Assembly (NCBI RefSeq): GCF_048544455.1
Contig: NC_133534.1
Coordinates: 90,053,637-90,117,636, forward strand
Length of the DNA stretch: 64,000 nucleotides
Source of the DNA: Silene latifolia
Taxonomy: Eukaryota; Streptophyta; Magnoliopsida; Caryophyllales; Caryophyllaceae
Direction: 5' to 3'
In this document: in pieces, positions 44,517-56,979 of the stretch
Layout: each line of letters starts with the position of its first letter
Numbering within the stretch: the stretch's first letter is position 1
Translations under genes and position numbers: made by a program
Notes under the pieces: generated by a model
What the model was told of the DNA's origin: nothing
Databases searched by the model: none
The model's input: the letters and a program-made list of their open reading frames with translations, nothing else

Positions 44517-45852
44517 TTTAACACCCCCATACTCCAAGTGCCTTACCAGGAACACTCAGGTATGAAGACATTACTATCTCGGTTGCCCCAGGTATGATAA
44601 TCAAATAAACAATGAGAAAACAACGTTTAATTATAAATACTTAGCGAAGAAGTACAATCCTCAAAACCAAACTGAAAGTAAAATACATGTTCTCAAACTG
44701 ACTGTTCTAACTGAAATGTAAATAACTAATAAGCTACAGCGGAAGACTCCTATCATCATGTCGTGGACATCCCAGCTATCCCAGTACTCATCTCAATACC
44801 TGCTCAATATCTGCTCACCATCCCTGAATGGATCACCGCAGGTTTACAAAACAACACCGGGGTCAGTACTAATCACACAATTCAATATATAATAACAATA
44901 AGGCAAACAGACAGCTTAACTGCCACACACACGCAATCACGCCAAATCCAATCATCTCAATCACTGACTGTCCACTGGACCAGCCCTGCCAGTGGGGGAC
45001 CGCAGCCGTACCCACCAAATCCCCGCTCCACATAGTGAGCGATAACCCTGTCCATTAATGTGCACATCCCTTCTGTGTCGGGTTCCATAGAAGGCGAAAC
45101 TAGGGCGTGAAGCCACTCCCGCAAGTGACCCCACTCAGCCGATGCCACGCCTCGCGAACCATCAACAACGATCACAACCACAATCACAATACAATTATTA
45201 TATCAAAAAACCAAATACAATACATCAACCAATATCCCATTATGGGACTAATACTGAGTAGGAAATCCTACCTGGTAAGCACACAATCAGACGGTCTCTA
45301 CTGCTGAATCAAAAAGCCTCCTCTATGAACTCTCCTCCTATCATACAACACATAAAGGCTACCAAATCACATACTACACATAAACCCCCAAATCTCTAAA
45401 TTAGGGGTTAACCAATTCAAAGGAAAGACAATAAAAAGGGTACATAGATCTTACCCTCGACGCAAGGAACTCAACGGTATAATCAACGCTAAGAACTGAC
45501 CTTCCAAACTCCGGGAATTGCTAATTATGCGATTAGGATGAACAACTTGTTTGCTTTCTCTCTTAAACAGTAATTTAGGTTTTGCAAAAGTGATTTAGAA
45601 TAATGACGACAAAGCTTATATACCTTAATCGCATATTTAACAAAACCCGAGAAAATTCCCCGTAAAACCGGCTACTCGATCGAGTACCCAAGGATACTCG
45701 ACCGAGTACCCCCCTACTCGATCGAGTACCCCAGCTACTCGATCGAGTACCCAACAGGTCAGAAACTTTTCCAAAACGCAACTTACCCTTACTCGACAGA
45801 GTAAGGCCTACTAGATAGAGTACCCCAAGACTTATAAATACGGAGTATTACA
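44517..45852 (-). repeat. 5' LTR of the chromovirus
   Basis: 1336 bp. The left terminal dinucleotide is TT in place of TG; otherwise it matches the other LTR. Palindrome units lie at 45673-45686, 45695-45708 (CGACCG variant), 45715-45728 and 45737-45750, with two weaker ones at 45790-45821. The TATA box on the minus strand lies at 45616-45623, roughly 50 bases downstream of the palindromes in the transcription direction. Confidence 0.92.
45615..45623 (-). promoter_or_regulatory. TATA box of the chromovirus 5' LTR
   Basis: The minus strand reads GGTATATAAGC. It is preceded on that strand by the palindrome cluster (45673-45821), so the palindromes occupy the position of an upstream enhancer. 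It is conserved at the same place in the 3' LTR. Confidence 0.6.
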
Positions 45853-46058
45853 ATTGTCCTTTAGGCGTGACCTTAAGGGATCAACTGACCATCACCGTCA
45901 TACGACAATAATGTCAAACTCTAGTAAGCCAATCATTACCGATTAATGACGATCAGTTGATTATATAATAAATCATCCCTCACGTATTCTTAATATGAGA
46001 TTTAATTATGATATTAAATCATGTGATCGCACTATTGTTGAGGACACATTTTCCAACA

Positions 46059-49000
46059 ATCTCCCACTTGTCCGAGACAAGTGTGCGTCACCAATTCTCT
46101 TGTCCTATTACAATCTCCCACTCAATGCAAGGTGTCTTGTAGGTCTTACTTGCACTTGATCATATCTTGAGTGGTTTCCTCAATCTGGAGAGTAACTGTC
46201 TGACCGGAATTATCTATCATAGATACCTTCCGAGCATGGCCACGCATTTCCTGTTAATTACTCCTCGAGTGGCCTTGAGATTTCAAATAACCCTGACAAG
46301 GGGGTGGACAATTCCTATCACACTAATCCCTTCATGTAGCCACAGTTCATCATACCCCAAAATATACCCAGTTTGACTTCATTTACGACAGCCGTAGAGT
46401 ATAAATCAAAGCTAATCAGAAATTTGTGCCAACTTGGGCGAACAGTCTCTAGTCAAAAGAATTGACTCATAAGAATACTATAGTAGCTCTTGCCATGACC
46501 AGGCTTTATGAGTTACCAGAACTCTATAAGCGGTCACTGCCCGAAAGAGTGTCCTATACAGTCTGCCTATGTGATCGACTAGTCATCCCATATGACTCTC
46601 TGGCACTTGAACTTGCCATCAATCGCATCACACTCTAGTCACTTCGAGACGTCACCTCATATAAGTAACTAGGGGCGAATACCATGTAAATCCAGTTCAC
46701 TTTAATGGGGTTCAATTTGTTTCTACAACCCATTTGGATACGACAAGGTAACGGGTGAGTTTAATGAAACTCAAACGATAAATGCGATTATCACATATGA
46801 ATAGTCAATACACTATTACTACTTCATATCTTATAATCTTTCGTGTACCATTAACACTAATAAAAATGCAATAAATGTTTGGCAAGTGGATATACCCTAT
46901 ATCCATATATTCCAACTCTGTCATTTGCTATTTCCTCCTATTCAATGTTATTTCTAATAACTTGAATTTATCTCTAAGTATTTATCTAGTCTTCTTACTA
47001 GACTTGGGCTCTTTAACTTGAAAGATGCGCCCACTATTATCAGATAACTTGTGACAAAGTCATTAGTAGAGGGATTCACCCTTAATCCCCACGTTGACAA
47101 TTTAATCACTATATACTTAGAATCCTTTTGTAGAATTTGCAATGCGCGAAACTAAAACACCTTTTTAGTCTGTTACTCCATAGTCAATAAGACATCCTAG
47201 GATTTCAACAAATCCCTTTAAGTTTGGAAACTAAAGCTTGTGCAACCCTTCAACACCTAACTTAGTTTATCATCCAAATATATTAACGAATCCTTAATTC
47301 TTCTCAAGAATCTCAAAGATGTTCTTTAAGGCTTTCACAAAGCCATATCATGGGAATTGTCTTGTTATTACCTTATTATGCTCCAAGCATATGATTCATC
47401 ACGACGTGTGCATTTAATGGCATACATGATCGTTCTAATGGCGGAAACATTAGCTAACGATTTCATGTAATCAACAACTTAATAGGTTCAGTGAACGGCT
47501 ATGACTACATCATAGCAATTCCACTTTCATCAACATGAATAACCCATTCAACCATTTTGATGTTAAACAGATATGAAAGATCTTATCCTCATAAGACTCT
47601 CAACTCTATGCCAATATTCTCTCTCATAGATACAAAATCTAGAATCCTTTAATTCTTGCTTAAGACCATTCTAGGATCACTTAAGAAAGCTACGCATAAT
47701 ATGCTAGGATTCTTAGATCTTCTTCTAAGGTTTTGTGTTCCAAACACATCCTTATCTAAATTCCCACTTTAGAAACGCGAATTTTATTTGCCATTCTTCA
47801 TTAAAATAAAATGCGGCAATTCCTAACATAATTATTCTTGATCAACATCTTTATGTCAATCTTATGCATTTGAGTACTCTAAAGCTCTATTCACCTTTAA
47901 GGAGACCCTCGTCTTAAAGTAAATCTACTCTTGAGTAACAATTTTCGGATTGTAATGCTACGGCTCGTATGTAACAAGGTCGATTTGGAATAAGGTCATA
48001 ATACCATTACTTTTACAAAGCAATATTTTAACCAATAAGACATGTGCGATAAACTCCCACTGAGCTATACTCTCATTGTATCTTTATAGATTATAGTTCA
48101 ACTATATTCCCACTCTATAGTTCTATTAATTTAACAAAGTAACACTATAAGACATGTTTGTAACGATCCAATTTACTCCCACTCTATCTCTCAGAAATAC
48201 ATCTATCGTCTTGAGAGATAGCTTTGTTAGTTACAAACATATATATGATGGAATATTAGGAGTTTATCTAGACTATGTATTAGCTTTCAAAAGGCCATCC
48301 CTAACATGGCAGTTTGATTCATGTAATATACGAGTCTTATCCATATCATCTATTTAATACTCTCTCTATTCTAGGTATCTCATGGTTGACCATTCGTTTA
48401 GAATTACTTGTCCGTTTTGGATTGCAAATTCCCAAAATTGAGTTCAACAACTCAAACCAACTCATATTAGTTTGATCTTATGGGTAATGACACTAGGTCA
48501 TAATCCATCTTTAATAAGTCAAATTTATTACTTAGATCTTTGCCACTACGATCGGATCGTAATGCTTTAGTCTTTTTTTCAATTGGTTCTCTACACCATT
48601 TAGAAATTTATCAAATTTCTCAAATGCTTCACTTTATATTTGATTAAGTAAATATACCCATATCTACTTAAATCATCAGTAAAAGTGACGAAGTAGTCAT
48701 AAATTGTCCTTGTGGTGATGCTCATTAGAACACATACATAGGCATGTATTAGTCCCAACAAATCACTTGCTCATGTCCCTTTACCACTAAAGGAACTACA
48801 AATCATATTGCAAAGGAGACAAGATTCACATATTCCATATGATTGAAAATCAAATGGTTCATTAAATCCAGTTGACACTAGCCTTTAATCCGTTTCTCAT
48901 TTATGTAACCTAATTGAAAAAGTCAAATGTACAAATCATTTGGATTACTAGTTATGAGTCTTTTAGATCGTATTATGTAGATATCATTGCTTGAGTTGGA

Positions 49001-49172
49001 AGTGTCTAAAACATGTATATCATAAAGATAAGTGACATGGCTCACAGCCATGTCTATTTTCAACAAAATACAACAATTGTCTTTGATGGCAAAATAAAAA
49101 TCCTTTCATGTCTCACATAGAAATGGAAATAAAGTTTTAGACAAAGTGGGTACATAATAACAATTATGTATA
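46059..49172 (-). pseudogene. Copia element B, degenerate pol
   Basis: Adjoins the 3' LTR through the polypurine tract. Recognisable near 48660-48710 on the minus strand is the copia integrase motif YDYFVTFTDDLSRYGYIY (the family has FVTFTDD-x-SRY). RT and RNase H should lie at 46100-48000, but I can read no coherent domain. Many stops and shifts are present. Confidence 0.6.
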
Positions 49173-49700
49173 TTATAACTCAAAGCTATTAGCAAAAACA
49201 AGTACATAAGTCCTTCTTGAAGTGGCGGCTACCCTAGCTCCATTTCCTTGTCGGAGATTTATCGCACTCTTTTTTAGCTTTTCCACATTTCCAAGTCCCA
49301 CTTGGAGTAATAAGTCCAACTTTGATATCTCCCAAATACTTGGGGCAATTGCGTTTCCAATGCCCATGACATTACAATAATGACATTCCTCATAGGATTG
49401 GGCACCCTTCTTGGTCTTGGTTTTGGTAGTCCCACTATCCATTTCCAATTCATTGTCAGGTTTGGGTTTCTCACCCATCTTTGCCTTCCCTTTAATAATA
49501 CCAATACTCCTTTCATTTGCAAGGACACTCTTGCTAGAACTCCCACTGAATTTAGTATTCTCCTTGTTTCTTCAAACAAGGATGCCTTGGGTTTTGTTAG
49601 ATTTTATTCACAAGATTTTCTTTCCAAGGTGGTGGGCAATAATATTGGAGTGGGTGGTATGGAGGTGGTAAAGAAGCAAAAATTTTCATCCTGACCAATG
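49173..49700 (-). pseudogene. Copia element B gag remnant with zinc knuckle
   Basis: The minus strand reads ECHYCNVMG followed, in a neighbouring frame, by residues like HWKRNCPKYL, together the CCHC knuckle common in plant copia gag (C-X2-C-X4-H-X4-C). It is split by frameshifts at about 49360. An upstream K/T/E-rich part is in the same fragments. Not translatable as one protein. Confidence 0.65.
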
Positions 49701-51060
49701 CCAATGCATAATTATCTAATCGTATCATTGTCATAATCGGAGCATTTTTCATCAAATGATTGGAGTCATGTATCAACGGTGATTGATGTAGGAGTATTAG
49801 ATGAATTCATTGCGTATAATTTAACTACAAAAACGGAAATGAAGGAAATAGTAAACATCTATCATTTTAATAACACTTGTAAACAAGTATTGCATTTATA
49901 TAGTAACCTCCACCCAACTATTATAAATGATCCCGAGATCCAAATTCATATTAATACAGGTACGATGAGACGAGTCATCCCTTATTAATATAACTCGGTG
50001 GATTAACCTCTTAATCGATTTTACTTCTACAACTCTCGGCCGACAAAAATTACTCTAATTTTCATCTTTAGCCCGGAACACATGCGACTACGGTCACGAA
50101 TACTTCTGTTGAGCTCAATCCAAATTTCGATGTAATAACATTTTATTACCCACTTACCCAACATAACAAAGTTTCTATTACGGTGAAGCCGGATTAACTC
50201 CCTTATGAAATTGGGATTCATGGTTTCTACTATTTGGTAAGGCTATTTCTCAATTATTATATGTGAGAGGTCTTGTCAATTTATTATCTATCACGTTTTA
50301 AGTGAACTAAAGCGGTGAACTACGATAATTGTAATTGACACGGTCGATAACTCGATATGATATGCATGTGTAGTTTTGTCAATTTGGTAATGCATGTAAC
50401 ATATTAAAAGAAATGCAAAGCAATAATAAAATTTCCTAGTATGGCCTTCCTAAAAATAGAAAATCAAATAATCTATTACATATTCGGAAACCAACTCCTT
50501 TGTCCCTTGAATCTTCAAGTGGCACGCCTCCCAAGAATACCGTCTTCGTCGGATCACCTTTTCGAATGGCACCGTCTTAAAGAAGCTCCATAATTACAAA
50601 TAATAATAAAAATACAAAACTATTCCTATTATACATTTGTAAAATGGAAAAACTAATAAAATAAAAGTGATACGAGATCACATTAAATTACAACCGAATC
50701 AATATTCCCTTTCATTACGGGTAATATCGATTAAAACTAAGGCCATACTAAGACAAAATTACATAATCCGAAATTATATATATAAAAGACATTCAACAGT
50801 TGAAATATGCAGCATTATAATATGTACCTATCATGCAAAATTATGTGTCAAATCGCCTTATTTAACTTGTATCGTTTATATAATCCGGTTTTATGGAAAT
50901 GCGTGATCGTAACTTCTTAAAATCACTTTTTAACACTTAAATCACATCTAAGCTCAAGTCAATTATCCTAACACTCTTTAGGACTCAAAAATTAGTCATC
51001 ACTAAATTTTTGACAATAATTCAACTTGATTTAAGTTTCATGCTTATTTTTGACCTTAAA
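49701..51060 (-). other. Leader of element B (gag-proximal part)
   Basis: Non-coding. It matches, in reverse complement, the leader of element C: the segment near 49930-50030 corresponds to 63830-63940, and 50270-50400 to 63400-63500. A (TAA)n run sits at 51077-51098, just beyond the TSD of the LINE. Confidence 0.7.
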
Positions 51061-51190
51061 ATCATAACATTTATTTATAATAATAATAATAATAATAAAC
51101 CGGCTCTCTCTCTTGTTTCTCTCTCTACAAATCCTCTCTTTCAGCGACGATTTCTTGCGTAGCAATCCTGCTTGCTGGAACTCGCCGCCC

Positions 51191-52459
51191 ATGGCCAGGG
51201 GCCGGCCGCCGAGAGCAATGGGTCCTCCTCAACCTATTGGCTCTACCGTGACATCTCTTTCCTCTGGTTCTACTTCTCAATCGGCTGCTTCAACGTCTAT
51301 TTCAACCCCTGTTGTGGATCCTTCTTTCGATGACCCCACTCCTGAGAATTCATCTCCGGAGATAACTACGGCTGAACCGATCCCTTCTAAGGATGTTCCT
51401 AAGAAGTCTTATTCTCAGGTGTTGAAGAATTCCTCCAAAGGTATGAATCTCTCTTATGTCCCTTCTGAGGCAAATTCCCCTGTTATTATTGACGAGGAGG
51501 ATATTGTGAAGGAAGTGGAGTATTGGCAAACTACTTTGGTTGGGACTGTTCTTGGAAAGCAATCAACTTTGGTTCAAATTGAAACCCTTGTCTCTAAATA
51601 CTGGACCCATATTACTACTCCTGAGATTATGTACTTTTCTAAGGGGTGGTATTATTTTCGCTTTGCCAGTGTAGAGGATATGCAGAAAATTCGCTCTCAT
51701 ACTTGGAATGTTAACGGATTTCCTTTGGTGTTCAAACCCTGGAGCCCTACAGTGATAGATGAGCTTAACATTACTCACGTTCCTGTCTGGGTCCTTTTCC
51801 CAAGCCTTCACCCTTGCTTTTGGTCTAAATCTGCCTTGAGTAAAGTTGCTAGTGCTGTGGGTAACCCAATTTGTGCAGATGAGCATACTACACACAAGAG
51901 TAAGCTTGCCTTTGCGCGAATTCTGGTGGATGTGGACCTGTCCAAGGAGTTGCCTAAGGCTATCCAGATCAACTCTCCCTTTCGTGGTATGTTGCTGCAG
52001 AAGGTGGAGTATGAGTGGGTTCCCCATTTTTGCACCGTGTGTAAGAAGGTGGGCCATTCTATGGAAAGATGCAATACCGCCAATCCTAAGCCTAAACCAG
52101 TGTACATGCCTAAACCAGTGGTCCCAACGAAGGTTCAGGTGGCCTCTGTTGCTACCCCCTCTGCTGGGAAACTTTCCACATCTGGATCCTCAAAGTCTAA
52201 ACCTGCTACATCACCTCAGAAAACTGTGGCTATTAACCTTTCTAATAGGTTTACCCAATTACAAAATGAACCTATTCTGGAACCTGTTGAGACTGACCCT
52301 GTGGTAATTCAGCTGCCTGAGGATGATATCTTTATCCAACAGAATCCCATGGAATCATCTGAGCATGACCTAGTGACAAACACCTTGTCTGAGGAGAATG
52401 ACTTCTCTCAGCAAGAGGAGGGTATCTTGGTGGAACCAGGGGGTTCTCCCTCCTCATGA
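51191..52459 (+). CDS. LINE ORF1 (DUF4283 / CCHC nucleic-acid-binding protein)
   Basis: Open frame of 422 codons from ATG 51191 (MARGRPPRAMGPP). An upstream in-frame stretch from 51113 lacks an ATG, so this Met is preferred. The N-terminus is low-complexity S/T/P. The middle has VEYWQTTLVGTVLGKQST, FSKGWYYFRFASVEDMQKI and FPLVFKPWSP, a DUF4283-like fold typical of plant LINE ORF1. The zinc knuckle CTVCKKVGHSMERC lies at about codons 282-295. In L1 elements ORF1 binds the RNA and forms particles with ORF2. The tail is S/K-rich then acidic. Its stop overlaps the ORF2 start. Confidence 0.85.
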   Translation: MARGRPPRAMGPPQPIGSTVTSLSSGSTSQSAASTSISTPVVDPSFDDPTPENSSPEITTAEPIPSKDVPKKSYSQVLKNSSKGMNLSYVPSEANSPVIIDEEDIVKEVEYWQTTLVGTVLGKQSTLVQIETLVSKYWTHITTPEIMYFSKGWYYFRFASVEDMQKIRSHTWNVNGFPLVFKPWSPTVIDELNITHVPVWVLFPSLHPCFWSKSALSKVASAVGNPICADEHTTHKSKLAFARILVDVDLSKELPKAIQINSPFRGMLLQKVEYEWVPHFCTVCKKVGHSMERCNTANPKPKPVYMPKPVVPTKVQVASVATPSAGKLSTSGSSKSKPATSPQKTVAINLSNRFTQLQNEPILEPVETDPVVIQLPEDDIFIQQNPMESSEHDLVTNTLSEENDFSQQEEGILVEPGGSPSS

Positions 52460-55400
52460 TTCTCTCTTCTTGGAACATTAGGGGGCTCAATGACCTCCTA
52501 AAACAGCAAGAAGTTCTTCACTTCTTGCAGGAAAATAAAGTGGATTGTGGAGCTATTCTTGAGACTCATGTCAAATCTAAAGCTCTTCTGGATATCTACA
52601 TGTCTTCTTTTTCTGGTTTTCATTTGGTTCATAATACTGCCTCTCATAGTAATGGTCGTATTTGGGTTCTTTGGAGGTCTACTGTGGTTATGCTCACTGT
52701 CCTTTCCCACTCTGCCCAGCATATACACTGTCTCTTGTTGCATCATGCTTCTCAAAAAAGCTATGAGGTGACTTTTGTGTATGCTTTTAATACAAGATTG
52801 GAGAGGCAACATCTCTGGCAATTGTTGTCTGATATCTCTAAAACAGTCTCCCACCCTTGGGTCTGTATGGGAGATTTTAATGTGGTTCTCAATGTGGAGG
52901 AAAGACTTGGTAGTGCTCATCTTCACATGGTTGATATGAAGGAGTTTGGGACCTGCTTGGATAATTGTGGTCTAGTGGATCATCCTGCTACTGGGTGTCA
53001 CTTTACTTGGAATAATAAGCAGGGAGATGGGCTAAGATGGGCTAAGCTGGATAGAATTCTCACAAATTCGCATTGGGTCACTGCTGTAGGATCTAGTGCT
53101 TCTTTCCTTACAGCAGGGGTCTCTGACCATTCCCCTGGTATGGTTGTCATTCAAGATCATTGTAGGACTATTAGGAGGACTTTCAATTTCATGAACTGTT
53201 GGGCCATCTCCCCTCAGTTTATGGACCTTGTGAGGAGTAATTGGACCCAGGCCAAGGTGGGAGGGAAAATTGCTTCTCTTTTTTTCAAGCTTAAGGGATT
53301 GAAAAAACCTCTAAGGGAGCTTCATCTTTCCTCTTTCAGTGGTTTGACTGCCAGGGTGAAATCTGCTAAAGCTGCTTTACTCTCCTGTCAGGAGCAGCTC
53401 CAGTTATCTCCTTTGGATACTCAGTTGTTGCTCCATGAGAAGCAGCTTCAGGTGGAGTACTCAAATCTTAAACGTGCTGAAATGCAAGATTTGATGCAAA
53501 GGGCTAAAATCACTGATGTTAAGTTGGGAGATAGCTGTACTAAATTTTTTTACAACAAGATTGCAGCTCGAAAGGCTAGAAACACTATTGGGTGTATTTT
53601 GGATGAGCAAGGGAAACTGAGGATTGGACTATCAGATGTAGCTGCTGGGTTTGTTGCATACTATCAGAACATACTTGGCTCTGCTTCCTCTGTTGCCCCT
53701 CTTCCTCCTGAGCTCTTCCAGCATGGCCTTCTCCCTCAGGCCTCTCACCCTGGGCTTGTTCAACCTGTTCAGGATAGAGATATTCTTGTTGCTCTGAAAT
53801 CAATAAACAGGAACAAGAGTCCTGGTACTGATGGCTACCCCTCTGGTTTCTTCCTAGATGCTTGGGAGGTGGTAGGGCATGATTTTAAGGAGGCTGTGCA
53901 TGATTTCTTTCAGTATAGCAAGCTCCCCAAGTCAGCTACTTCTACTCTTCTGGTTCTGGTTCCTAAAATGGACACTCCCTCCTCTGTTAAAGACTTCAGA
54001 CCCATTGCTTGCTGTACTACTTTCTATAAAGTGGTCAGTAAGATTTTGGCCACTAGATTGCAGGGTGTGCTGCCTCACATTATTGGCCCTGAGCAAGCTG
54101 CCTTTATAGCTAACAGGGATCTGTCTGACAACTCAATGATGGCTTATGAATTAGCATCTAAGTATGGTAGAGCCTATATCACTCCTAGGTGTTTACTTAA
54201 GGTGGATATAAGGAAAGCCTTTGATTCTGTTAGTTGGGATTTTCTTCATAGTGCCCTTAAGCTTTTTGGTTTCCCCCCTAAATTTGTGGATTGGATTATG
54301 GCCTGTGTTACTTCACCTTATTATTCCCTTAGTATCAATGGAGGTGTGGAGGGCTTCTTTCCTGGGAAGAAAGGACTAAGACAGGGAGATCCTCTCTCCC
54401 CTTACCTGTTTGTCTAGGCTACTCAGGAGGTTGCCAAGGTATGATGGGTTTTCCTACCATCCTAAATGTGTCCAACTGAACTTGACACATCTTATCTTTG
54501 CTGATGACTTGCTGGTCTTCACAAGGGGTGATCTCCCCTCTGTCCTTCTTTGTGGCTCAATGTCCGGATCAGTTTGATTTACTATCCGGACTTCAAGCTA
54601 ACCCCTGCCAAAACTAGTCTCTATTTTGGGGTGTGGCCTCGAAGTTAGATCTCTCATTCTGGCCGCCACTTGGATTCGGTGAAGGGGAGTTTCCTTTTCG
54701 TTATCTAGGCTTGCCCCTCTTTAACTCAAGGATTTCTAATGCTATGTACCAGCCCCTGTTGGAGAAGATTAAAACTAAAATTTCTCATTGGACAAACAAC
54801 TCCCTGAGCTATGCAGGTAAAGCCATTCTCATTAACTCGGTCATTTTTGGGATGCATAATTTTTGGGGGGCAAGTGTTCTGCTTCCAAAGGGTGTTATTA
54901 AAAAAATTAATAAGCTCTGTAAGGATTTCTTATGGGGGATAGAGGATGGTACTAGGAGACATGTTTTTCTTAGTTGGAAATCCCTTTGTAATCCAAAATC
55001 TGAAGGAGGTATTGGTATAAAGGAGATCCTTAGTTGGAACCGGGCACTGACTTATGAAATGGGTTTGGAAGTTGCTATATAGACCTCATAGTATTTGGTC
55101 CAAATGGATTCATCACTATGTTCTTAAAGGAGGGGATTTCTGGCAGGCTACTACCAGTATCAGTCATTCCTGGTACTGGAACAATGTTGTTAAAATGAAA
55201 GATTTATTGATCTCTAAGGCTGGTTCTATTAGCTCACCAATTTGTTGCTTGGATATATGCTTGTTCTAGCTCTACTTTTCATCTTTGGCGGATGCATTCT
55301 ATGCTTCGACTGACAAATCTGGTTAGTTGGGAGCACCTTTGGTTCATCATCACACTGTGTTCCTAAGCATGCTTTTCTGGGGATGATGGTTATGAGGAAT

Positions 55401-55796
55401 ACGCTGCCTACTATTGATAATCTTATTCAGAGGGGGCTCTATCTGGTGAATAGGTGTGTGCTTTGCTGCTGTCAGAATGAGAGTTTGGGACACTTGTTTT
55501 TCCAATGCTCTTATGCTGCACAGGTCTGGTCTAGCATTGCCTCCTGGTTGCAGGTCTGCTCTTTCACTTCTTTGGAGATGGTTATCAACTGGTTCATGAG
55601 CTGTGTCTCTGGCAAGGGCATGGCTAGTAATAGGAAGAGAATTGGCCTACTGGCTACTCTTTACTATATTTGGAAGGAGAGGAATGGAAGAATCTTCAAC
55701 GGATTGCATCATCCTGCTGATTGCATCATCCTGCTGATTACATTTGCACTCAAATTAAGTTTGTGGTTTGTAATCGAGCTGCTTAGAGGTTTTTAG
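52456..55796 (+). pseudogene. LINE ORF2 (endonuclease and reverse transcriptase), broken
   Basis: The APE-type endonuclease opens ILSSWNIRGLN and has VCMGDFNVVLN and AGVSDHSPG near its end. A linker with GDSCTKFFYNKI follows. RT begins INRNKSPGTDGYPSGFF, then TLLVLVPKMDTP, VKDFRPIACCTTFYKVVSKI, LLKVDIRKAFDSVSWDF (catalytic Asp) and KGLRQGDPLSPYLFV. The open frame ends there at 54417, with a stop where relatives have a sense codon. The active box LIFADDLLVF follows at about 54490-54520. Further frames are at 54633-55082 (FRYLGLPLFN, SYAGKAILINSV) and 55383-55796 (zf-RVT: CVLCCCQNESLGHLFFQC). No full-length ORF2 can be made. Confidence 0.88.
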
Positions 55797-55938
55797 GCTA
55801 CTTTGTATTGGTTTTTCTTTTTTGATTTCTTGGTTTTTTTACTTTGGGGGACTTTTCTGGTCTCCCTTGTAGAAAAGATGGATAGGGTCTTGTACTTTCA
55901 CTTCTATTTTGATGATATATAGATCCTTGCTTTTCTGC

Positions 55939-55966
<28 letters not shown>

Positions 55967-55971
<5 letters not shown>

Positions 55972-56966
55972 ACATTTATGAAATAAATCCAAATTAAATT
56001 ATAATAATTTTGAATTTTGAATTTTAAAATTTTGAACATTCTGGAATATTTCCATGACACTCATAATGTTAAAAATCATGGTTAAAAGTTTTGAATTAAT
56101 TTTGAGAAAATATAGTTGCATTTTATCGGATTTATCTCATAAACCATCTAAATTATCCAAAAATTAATCCAATAAATTTTAAAACCTTAGATCTGATTAG
56201 TGGGATATTTATGCAACCTAAAATAATTTTCTCATGCCATGCAATTTGTTTTAGCAATTTGTGATAAAATAGTCACTATTTATCCCATTTGTACACTAAA
56301 AATTTCATAAATCATGCTAAATGAGATCATTTAATCTCAAAATTTACATACACTCTATAAATTATGCATGTGACAACATATTAAAGTTTCATGGCCCAAT
56401 TCGAAATTTAACTATTTTTTAACCATTTTACCTCTTTTAATCCATTTTTATCTCATAAAAATCATAAATCATGCAATATTAATCCAATTAATACGAGATT
56501 TTACACACAACTTGTAAAATATGCATGTGAGGTCATATAACATTTTCAAGGTCATAGAGTAAGTTTAACCATTTTTAGTCATTTTAACCTCCATTTATGC
56601 CATTTTTACACTAAAAATTCATAAATCATGAAATATTAATCACATTAATATGATATTTTACATGCAATACATAAAATATTCATGTGAAGTCATATTAAAA
56701 TACCACGGCCAGTAGTGAAGGTTAACTTATTTTAGTAAATAAAAGTTCATTTTAATCATAAAAATGTAATAAAATCACTAAAAATCATTATAATGAGCTA
56801 TAAATTTCCATAAATCATAAAAATGACCTAAAAACATTTTAGGACCAGAATATATAACATGCATGATGATTTCTTTGCTTATACTTATAAATCACAAATT
56901 TTTAGTTTTATATGTTAACCTTTTAACTCGGAAAATAATAACCGATTATGCATGCAACATCCTTAT
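55967..56966 (-). other. Leader of element B (primer-site-proximal part)
   Basis: AT-rich non-coding DNA between the LINE insertion and the primer-binding site. It is the continuation of the B leader, and repeats of ATAAATCATG-type words occur at 56310-56640. No protein. Confidence 0.6.
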
Positions 56967-56978
56967 GCTCTGATACCA
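56967..56978 (-). other. Primer-binding site of element B
   Basis: The plus strand GCTCTGATACCA is the reverse complement of TGGTATCAGAGC; 1 base separates it from the LTR start at 56980. It is the initiator tRNA-Met type. Confidence 0.88.
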
Positions 56979-56979
56979 C

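Larger units (their letters stand above)
37615..45852 (-). mobile_element. Tekay/Del-like chromovirus (Ty3/gypsy), full length with TSD ATTGT
   Basis: 8238-bp minus-strand element: 3' LTR 37615-38930, polypurine tract, chromodomain, integrase, RT/RNase H, protease, gag, leader, PBS, 5' LTR 44517-45852. ATTGT lies at 37610-37614 and 45853-45857. The C-terminal chromodomain identifies a chromovirus; the domain order and tRNA-Met primer fit the Tekay/Del group. Coding is broken at several places, so it is probably non-autonomous, but structurally it is among the most intact elements here. Confidence 0.92.
36521..46058 (-). repeat. 3' LTR of element B, split by a chromovirus
   Basis: Removing the chromovirus and one TSD leaves about 1295 bp, near identical in length to the 5' LTR (1298 bp). 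The two halves join at AAGGGAATTGTCCTTTAGG, exactly as in the intact copy at 58071. Next to its right end is ATCTCCCACTTG, the polypurine tract. Confidence 0.9.
51061..55979 (+). mobile_element. Near-full-length plant LINE with poly(A) and TSD
   Basis: TSD ATCATAACATTTAT at 51061-51074 and 55966-55979. The element between has a C/T-rich 5' leader (about 51100-51190), ORF1, ORF2, a 3' untranslated region and a poly(A) run of about 28 A ending at 55966. It sits in the leader of copia element B. ORF1 is open; ORF2 is broken after codon 653. This is a target-primed insertion of full or near-full length. Confidence 0.9.

Noticed and set aside
51113..51190. Longer start for LINE ORF1
   Set aside because: The in-frame extension has no ATG; it would begin at a TTG in the C/T-rich leader.
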